From assembly GCA_964573285.1 (NCBI GenBank), contig CAZNJD010000047.1, forward strand, positions 1 through 27,764: 27,764 nt of DNA, given 5' to 3'. Every line of letters starts with the position of its first letter. The first letter of the stretch is position 1. This document shows positions 8,046-15,053 of the stretch, one piece after another. The notes beneath the pieces were generated by a model, which saw only the letters and a program-made list of their open reading frames with translations, searched no databases and was not told where the DNA came from. The position numbers were made by a program, and so were the translations under genes. The stretch is from UBA1140 sp964573285 (GTDB taxonomy: Bacteria > Campylobacterota > Campylobacteria > Campylobacterales > Sulfurovaceae).

Positions 8046-8411
8046 ATGGCAAAATTTTTAGAATTAGAAGGTGGCTATCTATTTATAGCTTTTGTAATTT
8101 TGGCAGTAACACTTTTTGTAAGTACACGACCATTCATGTCCAAAGGAGCATTAAAAAAAGGAATGTTTTGGGTAAGTTTAGTTTTGGCATTTTTTATTGG
8201 GTTACATTTCAAAATTACAACTGATAGAATGAATGAGGTTAAAACTGCATTTAATGAAGGGAAAACTATAATATGTGAAAGTCGTGCAACTAGAAAAGTA
8301 GCTCAATCAGTTGATATTAATAAAAATAGAGAGTGGAGATTAGAAGGAGATATTTTTGTCTCACCAAACTACTCAAGACCATTTCATACAGCTCGATGTT
8401 TGGTAAAATAA
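8046..8411 (+). CDS. Two-helix membrane protein with polar C-terminal domain, unknown function
   Basis: 121 residues. Two predicted membrane helices lie near residues 10-28 (YLFIAFVILAVTLFVS) and 41-57 (FWVSLVLAFFIGLHF). The remaining 60 residues form a soluble domain with two cysteines, one in IICESRA and one in TARCLVK near the end. These could pair if the domain is periplasmic. TAGGAGA lies 8 nt before the ATG. The gene is divergent from the 7367-7930 pair and convergent with the PAS-protein gene, only 7 nt from its stop. I believe similar proteins occur widely in Campylobacterota as hypotheticals, but I have no function for it. Confidence 0.7.
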   Translation: MAKFLELEGGYLFIAFVILAVTLFVSTRPFMSKGALKKGMFWVSLVLAFFIGLHFKITTDRMNEVKTAFNEGKTIICESRATRKVAQSVDINKNREWRLEGDIFVSPNYSRPFHTARCLVK

Positions 8412-8418
8412 ATAAATT

Positions 8419-9120
8419 TTAAGATATAGCAGGAATTTCCAACGAAATAGAGTCTTTTTTGCAATGTATATTAATATAATTATCCATTGCAATACTCTTT
8501 ATCTCTTTATCGTTTTCTTTTTCTTTTTTATTAGTTTGAAATATAAATAAGATTATAGGATATTTTTTACCATTAACTATAATGAGTTCACCAATTTTTA
8601 TTTTGATATTAATAATAATCTCACTAGCAGATTTCATAGTCTCAAAAATCTTACGAATTAGAAAAGAGAAGTTGTTTTGATGAATATATAGTTTTGGTAA
8701 ATCATAATCTGTTATCAATTTTAGCTTACCATTATATTGCATCTTGAATAGTTCAATATTAGCTTCAAATAGCAAATTTATATCTGTTTGACTATAACCC
8801 TCTAAGTTAACTCTACTATTTATCTTTGGCATAGGTTTATTGTATAAATGTATAGCTATCTCTTCTTCATTTTCATACAATACATTAATAGCATAAAATT
8901 CAAAATATCCAAAAGATAAATCAATTAAAGTCTTTTTATATCCAAAACTTTTTGGTGCATACGAGAGTGTTACATCAAAAAGTTTTTTTCGAGTACATGA
9001 CCCCATAAGCATCTCTGCACTAGAATTTAAATATACAATCTTACCTTTGGAGTTAAAAAGTACAAAAGGGTTTGCATCATACTCTATAAAAAAATTAAAG
9101 TTAGTCGATACCGAGTTCAT
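8419..9120 (-). CDS. PAS-domain protein with vestigial histidine-kinase-like C-terminus
   Basis: 233 residues, no signal peptide and no membrane helix. Residues of about 8-95 resemble a PAS sensor domain: FFIEYDANPFVLFNSKGKIV, then YLNSSAEMLMG, then the closing strand EIAIHLYNKP. The rest (about 105-230) looks like the end of a histidine kinase. PKLYIHQNNFSFLIRKIFET aligns by eye with the N-box helix of HATPase domains, but the usual NLLxNA asparagine and the DxGxG loops are absent, and no DHp phospho-acceptor His is evident. The start codon lies inside the 3' end of the preceding regulator gene (20-nt overlap), so translation is probably coupled. It probably senses a cytoplasmic signal and acts on the regulator by contact rather than by phosphorylation; that is inference. 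Confidence 0.6.
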   Translation of the reverse strand: MNSVSTNFNFFIEYDANPFVLFNSKGKIVYLNSSAEMLMGSCTRKKLFDVTLSYAPKSFGYKKTLIDLSFGYFEFYAINVLYENEEEIAIHLYNKPMPKINSRVNLEGYSQTDINLLFEANIELFKMQYNGKLKLITDYDLPKLYIHQNNFSFLIRKIFETMKSASEIIINIKIKIGELIIVNGKKYPIILFIFQTNKKEKENDKEIKSIAMDNYINIHCKKDSISLEIPAIS

Positions 9121-9835
9121 AAATTTTTTTCCTTAATGTATTTCTATTTAATCCAAGTACTGTTGACAATCTAAGCTGTGATTTAAACTTAACTAAACCA
9201 GCTTCAATTAGGGGTTTTTCAAATAATGGCAGATATTCTCTATAGGCATTATTGCCATTAATATTTTTATATAGATAATTAAATAGTATTTTTTCTATAT
9301 CTTTTTGAGTTAAATTATTTAATGTTAGTTTTTTATATATAGAGGCTTTGAGTGATTTAATATTATCAGATAAGTCTATATCTCTATACTCTATCTCTAT
9401 ATCATCAAGTGAAAACTCTCTTTTCATAATATTAGCAAAATAATCTGTTAATATTTTTATATCTTCATCTCTCTCTCGAAGTGGGGGAATATGATATATA
9501 AATGCAAACTTATTTTCAATAGCAACACTATTTGTAATCTTGTTAGCAATAGCAATAACTCGTTTATTTTCAAAATTTAGTATCTCTGGATTAACTACTG
9601 CTTCAAAGTTATATATAATAACCTCATCATAACTATCTAAAGCTTTTAACATCTCCTCCTCATTATTGGCATCAATAAATTTAGAGTTAGGGAATAACAT
9701 CCTGACTAAGCTTTTTTTACCAGTATGTGGTTCACCTATAACCATCACAGATACAAAAAGTGACTTACTTATAGTCAAGCCTTTAATAATATTATTAATT
9801 TGTGCAGAATTGCTTAAAAATTGAACAGGTTTCAT
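9101..9835 (-). CDS. Reduced sigma54-activator-like AAA+ protein with Fis-type HTH
   Basis: 244 residues resembling NtrC-family activators but stripped down. There is no receiver domain. FLSNSAQINNIIKG matches the start of the AAA+ domain. GEPHTGKKS (34-42) is the Walker A. YDEVIIYNFE (69-78) stands where Walker B should be, without a canonical DE pair. RVIAIAN resembles sensor I, and IPPLRERDEDI (116-126) is the strongly conserved NtrC-family block. Only about 27 residues separate Walker A and B, so the GAFTGA sigma54-contact loop is deleted. The last 24 residues (LRLSTVLGLNRNTLRKKIYE) form a typical Fis-type helix-turn-helix. It probably binds DNA but should not remodel sigma54 holoenzyme in the usual way. 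It overlaps the PAS gene by 20 nt. Confidence 0.7.
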   Translation of the reverse strand: MKPVQFLSNSAQINNIIKGLTISKSLFVSVMVIGEPHTGKKSLVRMLFPNSKFIDANNEEEMLKALDSYDEVIIYNFEAVVNPEILNFENKRVIAIANKITNSVAIENKFAFIYHIPPLRERDEDIKILTDYFANIMKREFSLDDIEIEYRDIDLSDNIKSLKASIYKKLTLNNLTQKDIEKILFNYLYKNINGNNAYREYLPLFEKPLIEAGLVKFKSQLRLSTVLGLNRNTLRKKIYELGID

Positions 9836-9841
9836 CTTTGA

Positions 9842-9847
9842 ATTATA
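9842..9847 (-). promoter_or_regulatory. -10 box placed for a leaderless transcript
   Basis: On the minus strand TATAAT is followed by TCAAAG and then the ATG of the AAA+/Fis gene. Starting 7 nt after the -10 box, transcription would begin at or next to the A of the start codon. No SD sequence is present. Confidence 0.45.
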
Positions 9848-9903
9848 CTATTTTTTACTTATAAAATCTGTATAAAGAGTTTAATATTATAATTTGAAGT
9901 TAT

Positions 9904-11118
9904 TTAAACACTCTTCCCTGCTCTAATTCCACTCACCCAAGCAAAATGTAAATTAAATCCTCCTCGGTCTGCGTCCACATCTAAAACTTCTCCTGTTAAA
10001 TATAATCCTTTTTGAATTTTTGATTCCATTGTTTTAGGATTAATATCACTAGTATCTATACCTCCTGTTGCTACCTCACACCCTTTATATCCTCTACTAC
10101 CATTTACTATAAATTCAAAAGCCTTGATATTCTCTACAATTTTAGATATATTCGTTATATTAATATTTTGTTCTAAAAGTTTCTCATATCCTAAAGATTT
10201 TATTATTATATAAATAAGTTTTTTATTTATAAATCCTTGCAACCAAATATCTATGGGCTTTATGCTATCTTTTCTCAAACTTTTTTTCATAATAGCAATA
10301 AGTTGTTCACGACTCATTTTAGGTAATAAATCTATCTCTAACTTAACAAAAGAGGATCTAAATAACTCTTCTAAAACGAAACGACTAATATCCAAAATAG
10401 CTAGTCCAGAGATACCATAAGATGTGAAAAGTACATCACCTTTTTTTTCTATTTTTTTATCTTTTTTATATAGTCTAACTTTACTATCAATTCTAACTCC
10501 TGCCAAAGCCTTGAAATTAGGCATAGATGAGGTTAATTGAACCAAAGAAGGAAAACTATCAATCCTTTTATGTCCAAACTTTTTAGCAAAAAATATCCCA
10601 TCATCTACTCCACCTAATTGAGGAGCTGATTGGTGACCTGTAGATATAATTAAATTTTTACTAATAGCTTTGCCTTTTGTATGTCTAATAGTATATATAG
10701 ATTTATTATAATTTATATCTTCTACATTAGCTTCACATAAAATTTTGACTCCAAGTTGTTCACACTCATAAGATAAAATATCCACTACACTAGAAGCCTG
10801 AAGAGACATAGGAAAAACTCTACCCTCTTTTGCTTCAATCAGTTCTAATCCAATAGACTTAAAAAACTGTTTGATAGATTGATAGTTATAACTCTCCAAA
10901 ACAGATCTAATAAACTTTTGATTTTTTGAATGAAATCTCTCTAAAGTCGGACGAATATTAGTTATATTACATTTTCCATTACCTGTAGCTAAAAGTTTTT
11001 TGCCTATTTTATTATTTTTTTCTAATATTAAGACTCTTTTACCTCTTTTAGCAGATACTATAGCAGATATTAATCCACTAGCACCTGCTCCTACTATCAC
11101 TATATCATATAGTATCAT
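9904..11118 (-). CDS. BaiN/HI0933-family NAD(P)/FAD-dependent flavoprotein
   Basis: 404-residue flavoprotein of the HI0933/YhiN/BaiN family. The N-terminal Rossmann motif GAGASGL (10-16) binds FAD and is followed by LILEKNNKIGKKLLATGNGKCN, split here as family motifs LEKNNKIGKK and GNGKCNITN. The C-terminus has CEVATGGID and LTGEVLDVDADRGGFNL, the closing FAD-binding block. Members are little characterised; BaiN takes part in bile-acid reduction in clostridia, which need not apply here. The ATG overlaps the stop of the upstream small gene by one base (TAATG) and lacks a clear SD, so it is probably translated by coupling. The downstream regulator pair has its own promoter 60 nt away. Confidence 0.88.
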   Translation of the reverse strand: MILYDIVIVGAGASGLISAIVSAKRGKRVLILEKNNKIGKKLLATGNGKCNITNIRPTLERFHSKNQKFIRSVLESYNYQSIKQFFKSIGLELIEAKEGRVFPMSLQASSVVDILSYECEQLGVKILCEANVEDINYNKSIYTIRHTKGKAISKNLIISTGHQSAPQLGGVDDGIFFAKKFGHKRIDSFPSLVQLTSSMPNFKALAGVRIDSKVRLYKKDKKIEKKGDVLFTSYGISGLAILDISRFVLEELFRSSFVKLEIDLLPKMSREQLIAIMKKSLRKDSIKPIDIWLQGFINKKLIYIIIKSLGYEKLLEQNINITNISKIVENIKAFEFIVNGSRGYKGCEVATGGIDTSDINPKTMESKIQKGLYLTGEVLDVDADRGGFNLHFAWVSGIRAGKSV

Positions 11119-11357
11119 TATGGATGAAAGGGTTTAACTATAATTTTTTTCATATGTTTTCTTTTTTTCTTTCTATTTTTTTTTCTCTTTTTATTATGTT
11201 TTTTTAATATATTTTTAAGTTTATAAACATTTTTTTGACTCTCTTGAATAACTCTATTTTCTAATTTTTTAACTTTATTATCTTTTGCAAAAATATTTAA
11301 TGATATTAACATAATAATAACTAAGGTAGATATAAATTTAAATATTACGGTTTTCAT
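11118..11357 (-). CDS. Small very basic exported protein, unknown function
   Basis: 79 residues. An N-terminal signal peptide (FISTLVIIMLISLNIFAKD, cleavage likely after IFA near residue 24) is followed by a tail dominated by Lys and Arg, for example KKHNKKRKKNRKKKRKHMKK near residues 52-71. Such a tail could bind lipopolysaccharide, teichoic-like polymers or nucleic acid in the periplasm, but there is no direct evidence. AAGGAG lies 8 nt before the ATG, and TAAAAT upstream may be its -10 box. It is the first gene of a two-gene unit with the flavoprotein. No family is recognised. Confidence 0.6.
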   Translation of the reverse strand: MKTVIFKFISTLVIIMLISLNIFAKDNKVKKLENRVIQESQKNVYKLKNILKKHNKKRKKNRKKKRKHMKKIIVKPFHP

Positions 11358-11463
11358 AAAAAATAACTCCTTGCTTTAAAGTATTTTAACATAATATATT
11401 TAATAATAATATTATTTATAAAAATAAAATAAAAAATATTAGGAATTTTTATAAAAGGAATAG

Positions 11464-11535
11464 ATGATTAGATATTTCTTAATATTCTTTTTTGTTTTAA
11501 GCTTTACAATAGGGAAAACTATTTATAATTTCTAA
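11464..11535 (+). CDS. Possible 23-residue hydrophobic peptide
   Basis: A frame of 23 codons beginning MIRYFLIFFFVLSF and ending KTIYNF has AAAAGGAA directly upstream of its ATG. It lies in the 217-nt gap before the repeat-protein gene and ends about 40 nt before that gene. It is one hydrophobic helix with a basic end, like the 30-residue frame at 5157. It could be a small membrane protein, a leader peptide, or chance. Confidence 0.3.
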   Translation: MIRYFLIFFFVLSFTIGKTIYNF

Positions 11536-11574
11536 TGCGTTAATTTTCTGCATATAAATACATAGGAGAATGTT

Positions 11575-12963
11575 ATGACATTAAAAGATACACTTAGATT
11601 ATCATTAGTAGTTACTGCTGTAATGATTACAGTAAATGCTGCATCAGCAATTGATGGAGATGATCTTCCACCAGCAAGACCAGGACAATGCTTTACAAAA
11701 GCTTTTTTTCCTGCTAAATATACTACAACTACAGAGAGAGTATTAGCTAGTGAACCTAGTGAAAAAGTAGAAGTAATTCCAGCAAAATATGGTTGGACAA
11801 CTGAAAAAATTAAAATTAGTGATGGTACAGAAAGAGTTATAACTGCACCTGCCAGATTTAAAACTGTTTATGAAAAAGTATTGGTTAAACCTGCACAACA
11901 AACATGGAGAACTAGTCTTAGTCCTAATGCACCAGAAGCTTCTAATACATGTATTCAATCTGCAAGTGCTGCAGGGATGAATATAAGTGGGGCAACTCCA
12001 GGTACTTGTTATTATGAACATTATATTCCAGAGAAATATGGAACAACTACTCAAAAAGTTTTAGCTGCTGAAGCTAGTGAAAGAGTTGTTTCTGTCCCTG
12101 CTAAATATAGAACTGTTACTAAAAAAATTCTTGTATCTCAAGGTACAGAAAGGCTTATTAAATCTCCTGTTCAATATAAAACAGTAAGACAAAAAGTTCA
12201 AATTGCTCCTGCAAGAACAGAGTGGAAAAAAACTAGATGTCAAGATAGAGGTTGTAATCAATCAGAAGTTGTATGTTTGGTAGAAATTCCAGCTACATAT
12301 AAAACTGTAACAAAAAGAGTTGTTGCTAAACCTGCTATGACTAGAAAAGTTACTACTCCACCTGTATATAAAACTGTACAAATTCAAGAGTTGGTTGAAC
12401 CAGCATCAACTAAAACTATACCAATTCCTGCTAGATATAAAACTGTAACACAGAGAAAAAAAATAGCTGATGGTAAATACTTTTGGTCAGATGCAAGTCG
12501 TAAAAATGCAAGAACTAGAGCTACAAACCAATGTAATAAAATTTGTTTAACAGCAGTACCTGCACAATATAATAAAGTTGCAAAACAGGTTGTTGCAAAA
12601 CCTGCTATGACTAGAAAAGTAAGAACACCTGCTAGATATACAACAGTAAGAATTAAAAAACTTATTCAACCAGCAAGTGAAAGAAGAATTGCAATTCCTG
12701 CTACATATAAAACTATAACCAAAAAGAAAAAAATTGCAGAAGGTTATGCTAAATGGGTTCCAATTGTTTGTCAATCTAGTATAAATAGTACAATGATTAC
12801 ACAAGTTCAACGAGCATTAAAAGCAAAAGGTTTCTACAATGGACCAATTGATGGTATCTGGGGAGCTGCTTCAAGAAGTGCTACTAGAGCTTATCAAAAA
12901 GCTAAAGGTTTACCAGTTGCTGGTCTATCTATGGCTACAATGCAATCTTTAGGTATCTATTAA
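11575..12963 (+). CDS. Exported repeat protein with C-terminal peptidoglycan-binding domain
   Basis: 462 residues. A signal peptide ends at ASA (23-25). Residues 39-399 consist of twelve sub-repeats of about 22-24 residues around the core P-A-x-Y-K-T-V-T-x-K-x-x. They are grouped in four modules, each opening with Cys and closing near a Trp: A1 C39-W111, A2 C145-W217, B1 C234-W304, B2 C324-W394. A1 and A2 are offset by exactly 106 residues and B1 and B2 by exactly 90, which shows recent pairwise duplication. A 20-bp DNA match (12331-12350 and 12601-12620) lies in the B pair. Residues 404-462 (ITQVQRALKAKGFYNGPIDG, then an ATMQSLGIY end) form a PG_binding_1 domain. Nine cysteines suggest disulfides. 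GGAGAA precedes the ATG. It probably is a periplasmic or surface protein tethered to the cell wall. Confidence 0.8.
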   Translation: MTLKDTLRLSLVVTAVMITVNAASAIDGDDLPPARPGQCFTKAFFPAKYTTTTERVLASEPSEKVEVIPAKYGWTTEKIKISDGTERVITAPARFKTVYEKVLVKPAQQTWRTSLSPNAPEASNTCIQSASAAGMNISGATPGTCYYEHYIPEKYGTTTQKVLAAEASERVVSVPAKYRTVTKKILVSQGTERLIKSPVQYKTVRQKVQIAPARTEWKKTRCQDRGCNQSEVVCLVEIPATYKTVTKRVVAKPAMTRKVTTPPVYKTVQIQELVEPASTKTIPIPARYKTVTQRKKIADGKYFWSDASRKNARTRATNQCNKICLTAVPAQYNKVAKQVVAKPAMTRKVRTPARYTTVRIKKLIQPASERRIAIPATYKTITKKKKIAEGYAKWVPIVCQSSINSTMITQVQRALKAKGFYNGPIDGIWGAASRSATRAYQKAKGLPVAGLSMATMQSLGIY

Positions 12964-12982
12964 TAGATATAATAATATAGTA

Positions 12983-13003
12983 GTATCCTCATATTGAGGA
13001 TAC
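12983..13003. terminator. Perfect hairpin after the repeat-protein gene
   Basis: GTATCCTCA (12983-12991) and TGAGGATAC (12995-13003) form a perfect 9-bp stem with loop TAT, 20 nt after the stop codon. It lacks a long T run but is the strongest hairpin in this gap and separates the gene from the BI-1 gene. Confidence 0.6.
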
Positions 13004-13074
13004 CACCTATATAATAAAATTTATATTTTAGTTAACTCATTTTTCAACTTATCTTAAACTTCAACTCAATATAC

Positions 13075-13102
13075 TTGACAAAATAATTTTATAGGCTAAA
13101 TT
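13075..13102 (+). promoter_or_regulatory. Probable promoter of the BI-1-like gene
   Basis: A perfect -35 hexamer TTGACA (13075-13080) is followed after 16 nt by TAAATT (13097-13102). A start near 13109 gives a leader of about 20 nt with AAAGGAT before the ATG. A consensus -35 is unusual in this window. Confidence 0.45.
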
Positions 13103-13128
13103 GATAGCTAATATTAAAGGATATAATA

Positions 13129-13824
13129 ATGGCTCTTTATGATAGAGATTACAATAATATAGCAAATGCAGGATATGCCCAAGAGGTAGAGAGTGCATCT
13201 GTTGGATTTATGAAAAAAACTTATCAGCTTTTAGCTGCTAGTATGGTCGCAGCTGCTGTTGGTGCATTTGTTACAATGCCTTATGCTGTAACAGTTATGG
13301 AGTATAAATGGTTTATATTTGGAGCAGAGCTTCTAATTCTATTTTTTGGATTAGGTATGTCACGAGGTAAACCTGGAATTAATCTTGCGATGCTTTTTCT
13401 ATTTACATTTCTAAGTGGTGTTTCACTTGTTCCTCTACTTGCAAGACTTATTGGTATGGGTAATGGGGCTGTTATAGGTAATGCATTTTTGATGACATCT
13501 GTACTATTTGGTGCATTAAGTCTATTTGCTATTAACTCAAAAAGTGATTTTTCTAGCTGGGGGAAACCTCTATTTATTACACTTATTGTAGTAATTATTG
13601 CTTCACTTGTAAACTATTTTATATTACAAAGTCCAATAATGCATATAGTAATAACTGCTGGTATTTTACTTCTATTTTCTATATTTACGATTTATGATAC
13701 TCAAAATATCGCAAATGGTGCTTATGATTCGGAAGTTGATGCTGCTGTTTCTCTATATTTAGACTTTTTAAATATGTTTACAGCTATACTTCAACTACTA
13801 GGTCTATTCCCAGGTGATGACTAA
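13129..13824 (+). CDS. Bax inhibitor-1/YccA-family membrane protein
   Basis: 231 residues with about seven membrane helices and a polar N-terminal 30 residues. Family marks are TYQLLAASMVAAAVGAF in the first helix and the C-terminal pair YDTQNIANGAY and SLYLDFLNMFTAILQLL. Their aspartates form the di-aspartyl pH/Ca2+ sensor described in bacterial BI-1 homologues. Relatives include YccA, which modulates FtsH, and the Ca2+-leak channel YetJ; the role here is not known. In C. jejuni, as I recall, a BI-1 protein also adjoins secG-frr-pyrE (Cj0236c-Cj0233c), so this neighbourhood is ancestral. Here a bioC gene on the other strand lies between. Confidence 0.9.
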   Translation: MALYDRDYNNIANAGYAQEVESASVGFMKKTYQLLAASMVAAAVGAFVTMPYAVTVMEYKWFIFGAELLILFFGLGMSRGKPGINLAMLFLFTFLSGVSLVPLLARLIGMGNGAVIGNAFLMTSVLFGALSLFAINSKSDFSSWGKPLFITLIVVIIASLVNYFILQSPIMHIVITAGILLLFSIFTIYDTQNIANGAYDSEVDAAVSLYLDFLNMFTAILQLLGLFPGDD

Positions 13825-13828
13825 AAGA

Positions 13829-14554
13829 TTAAAGACTAATCTTAGATTGGTCTTTAGCTATTGCCTTCACAAATAGAACCTCAAACTCAAGATAATCCAA
13901 TGGATAATCTGCTATAACCTTTTTTATCTCTTTATAAGTTAACTGTTTTTTACCTCCACTGACACCACTTTGTTTAATATATCGTAACATATTATATACA
14001 GAATTAAAATCTAACTGATAATTCATAACCTCAAATGAAGCATTATAATAGTTATTCACATGCTGTTCTATAAACTCTTTGGTATGTATCGGAGATTTTA
14101 GTTTTGTTGTTTTATGTAGTGTTTCAAAAGTATTAGATGTAAAAAAGGCAAAATAAAATTTATCAGATAGCTTACTTATCTCTTTTAAGGTTATATCTAA
14201 ATTTTGACTCCATTGCAAGGCAGAAGAGGATATAACTATATCATACTTATCATTTCCAATATCTTCAAAACTCTTAATATCATTAAAATCCAAAGATATT
14301 TTTTTAATTTTGCTAGAACTAGGATGAACTTCCAACATATTTTGAGATAAATCAGCTACTATAAACTGCTCAAAGGATATATCACTCTTAATTATATTTT
14401 TATATATAGAACCACTACCACATCCTATATCTAATATCTGTTTATAATCTTTATACTCTATCATATCTACAAGTTTTTTTGCAACTTGTGATTGTATGAT
14501 ATTATGAGTTTCATAAAGGTTTGCAAACCTTGAAAATTCTTGAATGACATTCAT
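13829..14554 (-). CDS. bioC: BioC-like malonyl-ACP O-methyltransferase
   Basis: SAM-dependent methyltransferase of 241 residues. BioC methylates malonyl-ACP to start pimelate synthesis for biotin. The N-terminus (EFSRFANLYETHNIIQSQVA) matches the BioC FS-x-A-x-x-Y-x-x-x-A-x-x-Q start. LDIGCGSGSIY (about 41-51) is SAM motif I and IVADLSQNML motif II. SSSALQWSQNLDITL is the BioC-specific LQW block. MLRYIKQSGVSGG corresponds to the substrate-lid region of the family. It lies convergent with the BI-1 gene (4 nt apart) and divergent from secG. A general class I methyltransferase remains possible, but the LQW and IKxSGV blocks favour BioC. The SD is weak. Confidence 0.75.
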   Translation of the reverse strand: MNVIQEFSRFANLYETHNIIQSQVAKKLVDMIEYKDYKQILDIGCGSGSIYKNIIKSDISFEQFIVADLSQNMLEVHPSSSKIKKISLDFNDIKSFEDIGNDKYDIVISSSALQWSQNLDITLKEISKLSDKFYFAFFTSNTFETLHKTTKLKSPIHTKEFIEQHVNNYYNASFEVMNYQLDFNSVYNMLRYIKQSGVSGGKKQLTYKEIKKVIADYPLDYLEFEVLFVKAIAKDQSKISL

Positions 14555-14587
14555 CTATTTTTATTTATCTCTGTTTTAATTAATTTA

Positions 14588-14612
14588 GGGTATAATCCTC
14601 AAAATTATACCC
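14588..14612. promoter_or_regulatory. Palindromic overlapping promoters of bioC and secG
   Basis: GGGTATAAT (14588-14596) and ATTATACCC (14604-14612) are perfect reverse complements across a 7-nt spacer. Each arm contains TATAAT, one on each strand (plus 14591-14596, minus 14609-14604). The two start sites would fall inside the opposite -10 region. The right arm can also pair imperfectly with GGGGTAAT just downstream in the secG leader. Confidence 0.5.
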
Positions 14613-14649
14613 AATTTGGGGTAATATCTCCAATGAGTAAAGAGGAAAC

Positions 14650-14955
14650 ATGATTTCAACCCTATTAGTTATTCAAATTATCTTAGCAATTGCTATTATT
14701 ATTACTGTATTATTACAAAAAAGTTCAAGTATAGGACTTGGTGCATATAGTGGAAGTAATGAATCAATGTTTGGAGCAAAAGGTCCTGCTGGTTTTTTAG
14801 CAAAAGCTACATTTGTATTAGCTATACTTTTTGTTATAAATACATTAGCAATGGGTTATTTATATAACCAAGATAAAAATCAATCGGTAGTAGATACAAT
14901 TTCAACTTCTACTTCTGTACCTACAACTACAGATTTAAATAAATCTACAAAATAG
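14650..14955 (+). CDS. secG: Preprotein translocase subunit SecG
   Basis: 101-residue inner-membrane subunit of the SecYEG channel. It has two helices, residues about 3-21 (LLVIQIILAIAIIITVLLQ) and 53-72 (ATFVLAILFVINTLAMGYLY). Between them is the SecG-typical loop LLQKSSSIGLGAYSGSNESM-FG with the conserved L-L-Q and F-G. The Ser/Thr-rich tail is variable in the family. AGAGGAAA precedes the ATG. It is the first gene of the secG-frr-pyrE block conserved in Campylobacterota. Confidence 0.93.
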   Translation: MISTLLVIQIILAIAIIITVLLQKSSSIGLGAYSGSNESMFGAKGPAGFLAKATFVLAILFVINTLAMGYLYNQDKNQSVVDTISTSTSVPTTTDLNKSTK

Positions 14956-14961
14956 ATACAA

Positions 14962-14980
14962 ATGGAGGCTTTGCCTTCAT
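14962..14980 (+). terminator. Stem-loop between secG and frr
   Basis: ATGGAGGC (14962-14969) pairs with GCCTTCAT (14973-14980), including one G-T wobble, with loop TTT. It starts 6 nt after the secG stop. No T tract follows, so it may only partly terminate or stabilise the secG 3' end before frr. Confidence 0.45.
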
Positions 14981-15053
14981 CTTCATCACTCTAAACACAT
15001 TATCAAGCAAAAAAAGGTAAAATTTCATTACTAAACCTAATAAGGAAATTATA

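Noticed and set aside
7994..8224. Alternative plus-strand frame of 76 codons
   Set aside because: It overlaps the 8046 gene in another frame, lacks an SD, and has no coherent protein pattern.
11695..12780. Regularly spaced repeats suggestive of a CRISPR array
   Set aside because: The repeats keep codon phase, vary at synonymous positions, and translate into YKTV modules of one protein.
11743..12810. Three Cys/Ser/Phe-rich minus-strand frames
   Set aside because: They are antisense to the repeat-protein gene; their apparent repeats merely mirror its coding repeats.
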